64,000 nucleotides of DNA from positions 80,232-144,231 of the forward strand of contig WYBC01000019.1 of NCBI GenBank assembly GCA_011526085.1, in the 5' to 3' direction. The notes under the pieces were generated by a model. That model saw nothing but the letters and a program-made list of their open reading frames with translations. It made no database searches and had not been told where the DNA came from. Positions 46,933 through 55,800 of this stretch are shown in pieces. Position 1 is the stretch's first letter. Every line of letters starts with the position of its first letter. The stretch comes from Lysobacter sp. Its GTDB lineage: Bacteria > Pseudomonadota > Gammaproteobacteria > Xanthomonadales > Xanthomonadaceae. Position numbers and translations under genes: made by a program.

Positions 46933-48027
46933 TCAGAGGAAACCGCGCTTCATCTGGTCGCGTTCGATGCTTTCGAACAGCGCCGTGAAGTTGCCTTCGC
47001 CGAAGCCTTCGTTGCCCTTGCGCTGGATGATCTCGAAGAAGATCGGACCGACCGCGTTCAGGGTGAAGATCTGCAGCAGCTTGCGCCGCTTGGTCTCTTC
47101 GTCGGCATCGATCAGGATCTTGTTCCTGCGCAGGCGCTCGACGTCCTCGCCGTGATCCGGCACGCGCTGGTCGATGACGTCGAAATAGGTGTCGGGCGTA
47201 TCCAGGAATTCGATGCCGGCCGCGCGCATCGCCTCGACCGTCGCATAGATGTCGTCCGTGAAACAGGCGATGTGCTGGATGCCTTCGCCGTTATACTGCT
47301 GCAGGTATTCGTTGATCTGCGACTTCGGATCGGACGATTCGTTCAGCGGGATGCGGACGATGCCGTCGGGCGCGGTCATCGCCTTCGACAGCAGGCCGGT
47401 CTTCGCGCCCTTGATGTCGAAATAGCGGATCTCGCGGAAGTTGAACAGGCGCTCGTAGTAGTTCGACCACTTGTCCATGTTGCCGAAATAGAGATTGTGG
47501 GTGAGGTGATCGATGAAGGTCAGCCCCAGTCCCTTGGGCATCATCTCCGCGCCCGGCAGCCATTCGTAGTCGGGATCGTGGATGGTGCCCTTCTCGTCGT
47601 AGCGATCGACGATGTACAGCATGCAGCCGCCGATGCCTTCGATCACCGGCGCGGCGACGGCCTTGCTGAGTTCCTTGTGGGTGATCGGCGTGGCGCCGTT
47701 CTTCAGCGCCTGCACCCGCACCCACTCGGCGAGCTTGTTCACGCGGATCGCGAAGCCGCAGGCGCTGGGGCCGTGCTTGGCGACGAAATCGGCGGCGAAG
47801 GAGTCCGGATCTTCATTGATCAGGAACGTGCAATCGCCCTGGCGGTAGGTGCTGATCGGCCGCGTCTTGTGGCGCGCGATCTGCACGAAGCCCAGCCGGC
47901 GAAAGTAGTCGTGCAACTGTCCGACCTGGTCGGCCGGCGCGGCGAATTCGACGAACTCGAAGCCGTCGATGCCCATGGGATTCTCGAAGGTGGTGACCTG
48001 CATGCCGGGATTGGGCTGGGCGTTCAT
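46933..48027 (-). CDS. hppD: 4-hydroxyphenylpyruvate dioxygenase
   Basis: A 364-residue vicinal-oxygen-chelate Fe(II) enzyme that converts 4-hydroxyphenylpyruvate to homogentisate, the substrate of HmgA next door. Fe ligands are visible in FIDHLTHNLYFG (His), GIQHIACFTDDIY (His) and FFEIIQRKGNEGFGEGN (Glu). ATG 48027 begins MNAQPNPGMQ, giving normal length; the frame to 48168 would overlap the operator. Likely controlled by the divergent MarR protein through the palindrome at 48125. Confidence 0.96.
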   Translation of the reverse strand: MNAQPNPGMQVTTFENPMGIDGFEFVEFAAPADQVGQLHDYFRRLGFVQIARHKTRPISTYRQGDCTFLINEDPDSFAADFVAKHGPSACGFAIRVNKLAEWVRVQALKNGATPITHKELSKAVAAPVIEGIGGCMLYIVDRYDEKGTIHDPDYEWLPGAEMMPKGLGLTFIDHLTHNLYFGNMDKWSNYYERLFNFREIRYFDIKGAKTGLLSKAMTAPDGIVRIPLNESSDPKSQINEYLQQYNGEGIQHIACFTDDIYATVEAMRAAGIEFLDTPDTYFDVIDQRVPDHGEDVERLRRNKILIDADEETKRRKLLQIFTLNAVGPIFFEIIQRKGNEGFGEGNFTALFESIERDQMKRGFL

Positions 48028-48124
48028 GGCGGGCGTCCTGTGGCGTACTGCGGGTGACGGAAACGATGGAGCACGGGCGTTCCGTGCGGCGCGGCGGCGC
48101 TTGCGACGGCCGCGTGCCGGGAAT

Positions 48125-48144
48125 ATAGTTTCAGCTGAAACTAT
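48125..48144. promoter_or_regulatory. 20-bp perfect palindrome, probable MarR operator
   Basis: ATAGTTTCAGCTGAAACTAT reads identically on both strands. It lies in the hppD-marR divergent promoter region, 14 nt upstream of the marR start and about 100 nt upstream of the hppD start. Size, symmetry and A/T-rich ends fit a MarR dimer site. It would give autoregulation and control of hppD-hmgA. Confidence 0.75.
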
Positions 48145-48158
48145 TTGCAAGGCAGGCC

Positions 48159-48662
48159 ATGACCACACCTTCCGCCGCCGCCGACACGCATGCCCGGCAT
48201 CCGCATGCGCAGCTCGATCTCGAACACTTCCTGCCGTACCGGCTGAGCGTGGTGTCGAACCGGATCAGCCAGATCATCGCCGACACCTACGCGCGTCGGT
48301 TCGGGATCGGCATCACCGAGTGGCGGGTGATCGCGGTGCTGGGACGCGAGCCCGGGCTGTCGGCGAACGGCGTGGCCGAGCGCACGGCGATGGACAAGGT
48401 CGCCGTGAGCCGCGCGCTGGCGCGACTGATGGAACGCGGACTGGTGCAGCGCGATACCCACGGCGACGATCGCAGGCGTTCGGTGCTGGAACTGAGCGCG
48501 GCCGGCTACCGGATCTACGATGAGGTGGTGCCGCTGGCGCTGGCGCGCGAACGCGCGCTGCTCGCGCATTTCAGCGACGAGGAAAAACGCCAGCTCGACA
48601 CGCTGCTGGACAAACTCGGGCAGGGCCTGCGCGCGCTCGCGCACGAGGACGACGCGGACTGA
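48159..48662 (+). CDS. MarR-family transcriptional regulator
   Basis: A 167-residue winged-helix repressor. DNA-binding helix 3 region TAMDKVAVSRALARLMERGLV and the wing RDTHGDDRRRSVLELSAAG are typical; the N-terminal LPYRLSVVSNRISQIIAD forms the dimer helix. Divergent from hppD with a shared palindrome, it most likely represses hppD-hmgA until a tyrosine-pathway intermediate binds. Ligand not visible from sequence. Confidence 0.92.
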   Translation: MTTPSAAADTHARHPHAQLDLEHFLPYRLSVVSNRISQIIADTYARRFGIGITEWRVIAVLGREPGLSANGVAERTAMDKVAVSRALARLMERGLVQRDTHGDDRRRSVLELSAAGYRIYDEVVPLALARERALLAHFSDEEKRQLDTLLDKLGQGLRALAHEDDAD

Positions 48663-48739
48663 CCGGACGCAGGCTGCCTTGAAGCAGCCGCCTTGAACGC
48701 AGGCCGGGCTGAGCGCAGCCTGCGCCCGTACTCGCGCCC

Positions 48740-49171
48740 TCAGCGCAGCCAGCCGCGCCTGCGTGCGCGCCGCGCGAACCAGACCAGGAACAGCGATCCC
48801 GCGAGCACCATCGACGGCATGGCCAGACCGGCCGGACCGTACACCGCGTAGCTGTCGACGATCAGGAACGCGTGGGTCATCTGCACCACCACGCCGATCA
48901 GCGACAACACCAGTACCGGCAACGCGAGCCGGTTGCGCAGCAACAGCAGCAGGCAGCCGGCGACGCCGCCGAACACGCCGATCGCGAAGGCCGCGGTGGC
49001 CCAGGCCGGACGCGCGAGGCGCAGTTCGCGCGCGCCGTCCGGCATCGCCTTCAGGGCCTCGGCGGTGATCGTCGCGTCGGCGATGTAGGCCCACACGCCC
49101 ATCCCGTTCCAGAGCAGGAACAACACGGCGGCCACCCAGAACCACGGCGACGGTTTGGTCGAAAGATGCAT
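48740..49171 (-). CDS. Small integral membrane protein, unknown
   Basis: A 143-residue protein with four hydrophobic helices (about 10-32, 55-76, 80-100, 112-132) and an Arg-rich C-terminus. I do not recognise the family. ATG 49171 is chosen; the frame extends upstream to 50749 only as a shadow of the peptide transporter. It is convergent with marR; 10-bp complementary arms at 48668-48677 and 48715-48724 between the two may end transcription. Confidence 0.7.
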   Translation of the reverse strand: MHLSTKPSPWFWVAAVLFLLWNGMGVWAYIADATITAEALKAMPDGARELRLARPAWATAAFAIGVFGGVAGCLLLLLRNRLALPVLVLSLIGVVVQMTHAFLIVDSYAVYGPAGLAMPSMVLAGSLFLVWFARRARRRGWLR

Positions 49172-49229
49172 CGCAGTTGCCCCCCAATTCGATGAAAACG
49201 CCCGGACGGTCGATCGACGCCTCCATGCG

Positions 49230-49256
49230 AAAACGGGCCCGCGTTTCCGCGAGCCC
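49230..49256 (-). terminator. Terminator after the POT transporter
   Basis: A 9-bp stem (49235-49243 with 49248-49256, one G-T pair) has a GAAA tetraloop on the minus strand and is followed there by TTTT. It lies 68 nt after the stop of the peptide transporter. Confidence 0.7.
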
Positions 49257-49323
49257 GCCGACGGCCGCCCGATCCGTCGGACGACCGTGCCGCGGACGCG
49301 CCGCGGCGGAGACGCGTTGCCGC

Positions 49324-50826
49324 TTACTTCACGCCGTGCATCAGACGCTGGACCAGCGGCGCGCCGATGAAGAGCAGCGCACCGGCACCGACCAGCGCCC
49401 AGAAGCCGAAGGTGTAACCCGACAACGCCGAAGCCGCGGTCATGCCGCCCTCGCCGCTGACGTGACCGGCGAAGATGCCGGCGAGGTTGTTGCCGATGGC
49501 GATCGACAGGAACCAGCAGCCCATCGCGAGGCCGGCGAGCCGACCCGGGGCGAGCTTGGTGGTCATCGACAGACCGATCGGCGACAGGCACAGCTCGCCG
49601 ACCGACTGGATCACGTAGACCATGAACAGGGTCCAGAACGGGATCTTGCCGGCGTCGTCGACCATGCTCGAGAGCGCGACCATCAACAGCAGGAAGGCGA
49701 GGCCGTTGAAGATCAGGCCGAGACCGAACTTGCGCGGGATCGACGGATTGAGCTTGCCCATGCGCACCCACATCCACGCCATGATCGGCGCGAGGGTGAT
49801 GATGGCCACCGAGTTGACCGACTGGAACCATGCGGTCGGGAACTCCCAGCCGCCGAGGTCGCGGTCGACGATGCGTTCGGCGAGGAAGTTGAACGAGCTG
49901 CCGGCCTGTTCGAAGAACATCCAGAACATCACGTTGAAGAAGAAGATCAGCAGCATCGCCATGACCTTGTCGCGCGCGACGCCGCCCTCGCGGGCGCCTT
50001 CGGCGAGCAGCATCACCGCGGGGATGACGATCAGCGCCATCAGGATGCCCTGCAGCACCTTGGCATCGATGGTCAGCAGGAAATAGAACAGCGGGATGCC
50101 GACGAAGGCGCCGATCGCCAGCACCATCAGCACCCGGCTCATGCCGGTCTGGTCCGGCGGCGGCAGGCCGATGCCCTTGAGCTGGTGACGGCCGAACCAG
50201 AACCAGACGAGGCTGAGGATCATGCCGATGCCGGCGGAGATGAACACCATCTTGTACGCGGGCATCGCATCGGTGCCGAAGATCTGCTGCGCCAGCATCT
50301 GGGTCACGATCGGCGCGATCATCGCGCCGAGGTTGATGCCCATGTAGAAGATGGTGAAGCCGGAATCGCGGCGCTCGTCGCTCTGGGCGTAGAGCTTGCC
50401 GACCATCGTCGAGATGATCGGCTTGAACAGACCGTTGCCGACGATGATCGTGGCCAGGCCCAGCTTGAACACGGTCTCGTTGGGCGAGGCCAGCAGGAAG
50501 AGGCCGACCGCCATGATCACCGCGCCGAGCAGGATCGAACGCTGGTAACCGATCAGTTTGTCGGCGACGTAACCGCCGAAGATCGCACCGGCGTAGACCA
50601 GCGCGAGATAGGCGCCGTAGAGCTCGCTCGCGGGCTTCTCGCCCGAAGCCTCGCCGCCGTGGAACTGGGCCACGATGTACAGCACCATCGCCCAGCGGAT
50701 CCCGTAGAACGCGAAGCGCTCCCAGAACTCGGACATGAACAGCATCCACAGCGGTTTGGGATGCCCCATGATCTGCGTGAATTCGGGAATGGCCGGCTGG
50801 CCGGGTGTCGTCGTCGCTCCGCTCAT
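49324..50826 (-). CDS. Proton-dependent oligopeptide transporter (POT/PTR family)
   Basis: A 500-residue MFS peptide transporter with about 14 helices. The proton-coupling motif ExxERFxFYG is present as EFWERFAFYG (about 34-43). GAIFGGYVADKLIGYQRSI and FTIFYMGINLGAMIAP are PTR2 signatures, and VYVIQSVGELCLSPIGLSM lies in the C-terminal half. It imports di- and tripeptides with protons. A terminator follows. Confidence 0.93.
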   Translation of the reverse strand: MSGATTTPGQPAIPEFTQIMGHPKPLWMLFMSEFWERFAFYGIRWAMVLYIVAQFHGGEASGEKPASELYGAYLALVYAGAIFGGYVADKLIGYQRSILLGAVIMAVGLFLLASPNETVFKLGLATIIVGNGLFKPIISTMVGKLYAQSDERRDSGFTIFYMGINLGAMIAPIVTQMLAQQIFGTDAMPAYKMVFISAGIGMILSLVWFWFGRHQLKGIGLPPPDQTGMSRVLMVLAIGAFVGIPLFYFLLTIDAKVLQGILMALIVIPAVMLLAEGAREGGVARDKVMAMLLIFFFNVMFWMFFEQAGSSFNFLAERIVDRDLGGWEFPTAWFQSVNSVAIITLAPIMAWMWVRMGKLNPSIPRKFGLGLIFNGLAFLLLMVALSSMVDDAGKIPFWTLFMVYVIQSVGELCLSPIGLSMTTKLAPGRLAGLAMGCWFLSIAIGNNLAGIFAGHVSGEGGMTAASALSGYTFGFWALVGAGALLFIGAPLVQRLMHGVK

Positions 50827-51201
50827 GCGGGGTTCTCTCTTCTGATGGAATGTGGTCGGGACACGAGGCCGGCGCGATCGCGCACAGCCGGCGGAGAATG
50901 ACCGACCCGGGTCCGGGCCGTCAAACCGCGACCGTATTGCTGCGCCGCAGCAACCCTTGCCTCACATCCGCATGCCCGGGATCAGCCACCGGCCGGACAG
51001 TTGTAGCCGGCCTGCAGGCCCAGCGGCAGCCCCGGCCCCCGGAACGCCAGAAGCAGCAAAGTCGAGCGCACCGGCAACGCCATGGATGCACCGCGCGCGG
51101 AATACGCCGTGGCGATGTCGTCATGCATATCGCGGCGGAAACGCGATCCCGGCGGCGTCGAACGCGGTCGTGCAGCGACTCGCGGACGCAGGCCGAACGC
51201 A
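50827..51201. other. 375-bp gap without a gene
   Basis: Between the start of the peptide transporter and the stop of the CbiM-like gene, both on the minus strand. Frames here are Arg/Pro-rich and unconvincing. It probably carries the transporter promoter. No clear repeat or hairpin seen. Confidence 0.5.
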
Positions 51202-51849
51202 TCATTCAGGCGGCTGCGGCGGCAGGTAGCGCGCGTCGTCGAAGGTCGCGCACCACTCGGGCCGATAGACCACGATCAGCGCCATCGCGGCCCCGCAGAA
51301 GAAGCCCTCGCCGAACATCATCGGCGGCGCGGCGGCGAGATAGGCCGCCATCGATGGATCGTCCTGCACGGCCGCGACGCCGGCCTTCAGCAGATGCGAT
51401 GCAGCGATCGCGAGCGCACCGCCGAAGAATCCGCGCACCCACACGTAGATCAGCAGGTTCGGCGGCAACCGGCGCTCGATGAAGCGGCCGACCGCTTCGG
51501 ACACCAGCACGCCCGAAGCGCCGCAGACCAGAAAGTCCGGCGCCCAGCCGTACCAGGCGCTGCCCATCGCCCACGCGGCCAGGCTGACCGCCGCCATCGA
51601 CCACAGCGCGAAGCGCGCGCCGAACATCAGGCTGGCCACGGTAGCGCCGATGAAATGCAGCTTCACGCCCTGCAGGGCGTCGGCGTTGAACCAGCGCATC
51701 GCCGCCAGCGCCGCGGTCGCGAGCAACAGCACGCGCAGCGCTTCGGGGTCGCCGCGAAGCTTGTACCAGGGCAGGCCGCGCGCGGCCCACGCGAGCAACG
51801 CGCAGGCGAACGCGAACGCGATGCCGTGCGTGATCGTCGCGGCCGGCAT
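51202..51849 (-). CDS. CbiM-like membrane protein
   Basis: A 215-residue protein with six to seven helices. RWFNADALQGVKLHFIGATVASLMFG and GFFGGALAIAASHLL resemble the membrane component of cobalt/nickel ECF transporters (CbiM), but the N-terminal metal-binding Met-His start of true CbiM is replaced by MPAATITHG. The ATPase and other ECF subunits are absent. It starts 13 nt after the kynA stop and may be co-transcribed. Metal transport is unproven. Confidence 0.68.
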   Translation of the reverse strand: MPAATITHGIAFAFACALLAWAARGLPWYKLRGDPEALRVLLLATAALAAMRWFNADALQGVKLHFIGATVASLMFGARFALWSMAAVSLAAWAMGSAWYGWAPDFLVCGASGVLVSEAVGRFIERRLPPNLLIYVWVRGFFGGALAIAASHLLKAGVAAVQDDPSMAAYLAAAPPMMFGEGFFCGAAMALIVVYRPEWCATFDDARYLPPQPPE

Positions 51850-51862
51850 CGTCGCCCATCCC

Positions 51863-52723
51863 TCAGCGCGTCGGGCCGATCACCGAACGCACGTCGAACA
51901 GTTCGGGGAAGAAGGTCAGGTCGAGCGCCTGGCGCAGGAAACCGGCGCCGCTGGAACCGCCGGTGCCGCGCTTGAAGCCGATGATGCGCATCACCGTGCG
52001 CAGATGGCGGAAACGCCAGATCTGGAACTGGGTTTCGAGGTCCACCAGATCCTCGCACAGCGCGTACTCGCGCCAGTAGACGTCGGTGTTCTCGTAGATG
52101 CGTTCGAACACCGGCACCAGCGCCGGGTCGTGGACGTGCGCGCGGGTCCAGTCGCGCTCCACGTGCGCCGCCGGCACCGCATGGCCCCAGCGCGCCAGAT
52201 AGCGCAGGAATTCGTCGTACAGGCTCGGCGCATCCAGCGCCGCGCGCAGTCGCGCATGCGCATCGGGGTCGTATTCGAACACCCGCAGCATCGCCGCGTT
52301 CTTGTTGCCCATCAGGAATTCGATGCTGCGGTACTGCAGCGACTGGAATCCCGACGATGGCCCGAGAACATCGCGGAACTGCATGTATTCCGAGGGCGTC
52401 AGCGTTTCCAGCACCGCCCACATCGCGGTCAGCTGTTCCTGCACGCGCTTGCAGCGCGCCGCGACCTTGCCGAATTGCCAGACGCGATCGTTGCGGAGGT
52501 GCTCGACCGCGGCGGTCAACTCGTGACCCAGCAGTTTCATCCACAGCTCGGCCACCTGGTGCTGCACGATGAACAGCATTTCGTCGTGATGCGGCGGGTT
52601 CGAGAGCGGCTGCTGCGCGCTCAGCAAGCGGTCCAGTTGCAGATAGCCGCCGTAGGTCATGCGGCCCGAAAGGTCGGTGTGGATGCCCGCTTCGAGCGGG
52701 CGTTCGTTGCGATCGATGCTCAT
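51863..52723 (-). CDS. kynA: Tryptophan 2,3-dioxygenase
   Basis: A 286-residue haem dioxygenase that opens the indole ring of tryptophan to N-formylkynurenine. Motifs: [58 protein letters not shown], and [22 protein letters not shown] with the haem-ligand His in [12 protein letters not shown] 52723 is preferred over the frame start at 52765. Other kynurenine genes are not in the window. Confidence 0.95.
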   Translation of the reverse strand: MSIDRNERPLEAGIHTDLSGRMTYGGYLQLDRLLSAQQPLSNPPHHDEMLFIVQHQVAELWMKLLGHELTAAVEHLRNDRVWQFGKVAARCKRVQEQLTAMWAVLETLTPSEYMQFRDVLGPSSGFQSLQYRSIEFLMGNKNAAMLRVFEYDPDAHARLRAALDAPSLYDEFLRYLARWGHAVPAAHVERDWTRAHVHDPALVPVFERIYENTDVYWREYALCEDLVDLETQFQIWRFRHLRTVMRIIGFKRGTGGSSGAGFLRQALDLTFFPELFDVRSVIGPTR

Positions 52724-52880
52724 CCATACAGAGTAACGCACAACCGTATGGAAAACGCGTCGCATTTCCCCGTTCAGCCGGGCCGGTCATCGGATTGCAA
52801 CCCACAGACGCGACGATTTCCGTCACAATTCCGGGCCCGCGCACTGTCGCGGTGTCATCTTTCTGGATCGGGGGATCACC

Positions 52881-55800
52881 ATGCTTCGTTTCGTTGGCCG
52901 TGCCGTTGCGGCCGGTGTCATCGCGTTGCTGTCCATCGCCGGCGCACCCGCGCTCGCGCAGACCATTCCGCTCACCGGCGGCACTTACAGCCAGGACTTC
53001 GACACGCTGTCGAACACCGCCGGCAGCACCACGAACTCCACGCTGCCCACCGGCTGGCTGTTGACCGAAACCGGCGGCGGCGCCCGCGACAACGAGCAGT
53101 ACGCGGTCGACACCGGCAGCAGCAACACCGGCGACACCTTCAGCTACGGCGCCGCCGGCAGCACCGAACGCGCGTTCGGCAGCCTGCGCAGCGGCACGCT
53201 GATCCCGGTCATCGGCGCCTGCTTCACCAACGCCACCGGCAACACCCTCACCAGCCTCGCCGTCGCCTACACCGGCGAAGAATGGCGCCTGGGCACCGCG
53301 GCGCGCACCGATCGCGTCGACTTCCAGTACAGCCTCGACGCCACCTCGCTGACCACCGGCACCTGGGTCGACGAGAACACGCTCGACTTCATCACGCCGA
53401 ACACCGCCACCACCGGCGCGAAGATCGGCAACGACGCCGCCAACCGCACCGCGCTCAGCGCGACCCTCGGTGGCCTGTCGATCGGCAACGGCGCGACCTT
53501 CTGTTTCCGCTGGAGCGACGCCGACGCCTCGGGCGCCGACGACGGCCTGGCCATCGACGACTTCTCGGTCAACACCGGCGGCATCGCCGTCCCGGCGCTG
53601 GCGGTCAACGACGTCACCATCGTCGAAGGCGACAGCGGCACCAGCACCGCGTTCTTCGGCTTCGGCCTGAGCCAGCCGGCCGGCCCCGGCGGCGTGAGCA
53701 TCGATTACGCGACCGCCGACGGCACCGCGACCGCCGGCAGCGACTACGTCGCCGCCAGCGGCACGGTCACCATCCCCGAAGGCAGCAACTCGGTGGTGGT
53801 CGGCATCACCATCAACGGCGACACCACGCCGGAAGCGAACGAAACCTTCTTCGTCAACCTCGGCAACGTCACCGGCGCGGTCGTCGCCGATGCGCAGGGC
53901 CTGGGCACGATCGAGAACGACGACGTCGCCGTGGTGCAGATCCACGACATCCAGGGCAACGGCCTGACCTCGCCGCTGAACGGCGCGACGGTCACCACCG
54001 AAGGCATCGTCACCGCGCTCAAGTTCAACAACGGCTTCTTCCTGCAGACCGCCGACGCCAGCGTCGACGCCGACCCGGCCACCTCGCAGGGCATCTTCGT
54101 CTTCACCTCGACCGCACCGCCGGCCACCGCCGCGGTGGGCAACCGCGTCCGCGTCAGCGGCACGGTCACCGAGTTCACCCCCACCAGCAACCTCAACCAG
54201 CTGTCGATCACCGAGATCGTTTCGGTGACGTCCATCCAGGTGCTGTCCACCGGCAACGCCCTGCCCGCACCGGTCGATCTGACCGCCGCCGATTTCTCCG
54301 CCGCCGCCACCCCGGGCACCGCCGAGAAGTACGAAGGCATGCGCGTGCGCGTCGCCCAGGGCCTGGTGGTCTCGGGCTCGGACGGCAACATCACCGAGTC
54401 CAGCGCCAATTCGTCGACCACCGGCGTGTTCTACGTCGTGCTGCCGACCGTGCAGCGTCCGTTCCGCGAGCCGGGCATCGGCATCCTCGACACCTTCCCG
54501 ATTCCGGGCGGCAAGACCCCGCCGCGCTTCGACACCAACCAGGAACGTCTGATGGTGCGCAGCCGCGGCCAGGTCGGCGCGACCGCGCTGGCGCTCGACG
54601 CCGAGGCGCAGATCGCCGACATGACCGGCGTGATGGACTACTTCTCGGGCTCGTGGGCGCTGCTGCCCGACGTGGGCTCGGGCACCGCGACCGGCGGCAA
54701 GACGCCGACCGCGGTGGCCGACGCCGGCCCGGACGACGTGACCATCGGCGGCTTCAACCTGCTGCGCTTCTTCGACGAGGTCAACGACAGCAACGGCGCG
54801 GCCACGCTCACCGCAGCCGCGCTCGACAAGCGACTGACCAAGACCTCGCTGGCGATCTGCGACTTCGTGAAGGCGCCGGACATCCTCGGCGTGGTCGAAG
54901 TCGAGAACCTGCGCGTGCTCGGCCTGCTGGCCGACCGCATCAACGCCACCTGCGCGCGCGCGCCGCAGTACGTGCCGTACCTGGTGCAGGGCAACGACGT
55001 CGGCGGCATCAACGTCGGCTTCCTGGTCAGCACCCGTCTGGTCGGCAGCAATCCGCGCGTCGAAGTGCTGGAAGTGACCCAGTTCGGCAAGGACACCGTC
55101 TTCAACAACCCGAACGGCAGCACCAGCCTGCTCAACGACCGCCCGCCGCTGATGCTGCGCGCGATCGTGCACGGCAACGGCGGCGCGACCTATCCGGTCA
55201 CCGCGATCGTCAACCACCTGCGTTCGCTCAACGGCATCGACGACACCGCCGCCGGCAGCAGCGGCTGGCCGACCGAAGGCGACCGCGTCCGCGCCAAGCG
55301 CCTGCAGCAGGCGGTGTTCCTCGCCGACCTCGTGCAGGCGCGCCAGGTCGCCGATCCGGCCGAGCGCATCATCCTGCTAGGCGACTTCAACGCGTTCGAG
55401 TTCAGCGACGGCTATGCCGACGTCATGGGCGTGGTGCGCGGCAACGCCGCCGCCGAGAACGAGGTCATCGCCTATGCCGCCAGTCCGATCACGCGTCCGC
55501 TGATCGACGGCTCGGAGCTGATCCCGGCCGCGGCCGACCGCTACTCCTACGTGTTCGAAGGCAACGCGCAGACGCTCGACCACGTCGTGCTGAACGAGCC
55601 GATGATCATGGACGCGGCCGACATCGTCGTCGACCACGCCCGCATCAACGCCGACTTCGGCGTGCACAACTACGGCGTCGCCGGCAACGGCATCCGCGTG
55701 TCCGACCACGACCCGGTGCGCGTCGCGATCTCGGTCGCATCGTTCAATAGCGCCGACCTCGGCATCACCGCCACGGCCGCGCCGGCCACCGTGCACGTCG

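Noticed and set aside
51479..55750. 1423-codon plus-strand open frame across kynA and the nuclease
   Set aside because: Arg-rich low-complexity translation; the region is explained by kynA on the minus strand and the nuclease in another frame.
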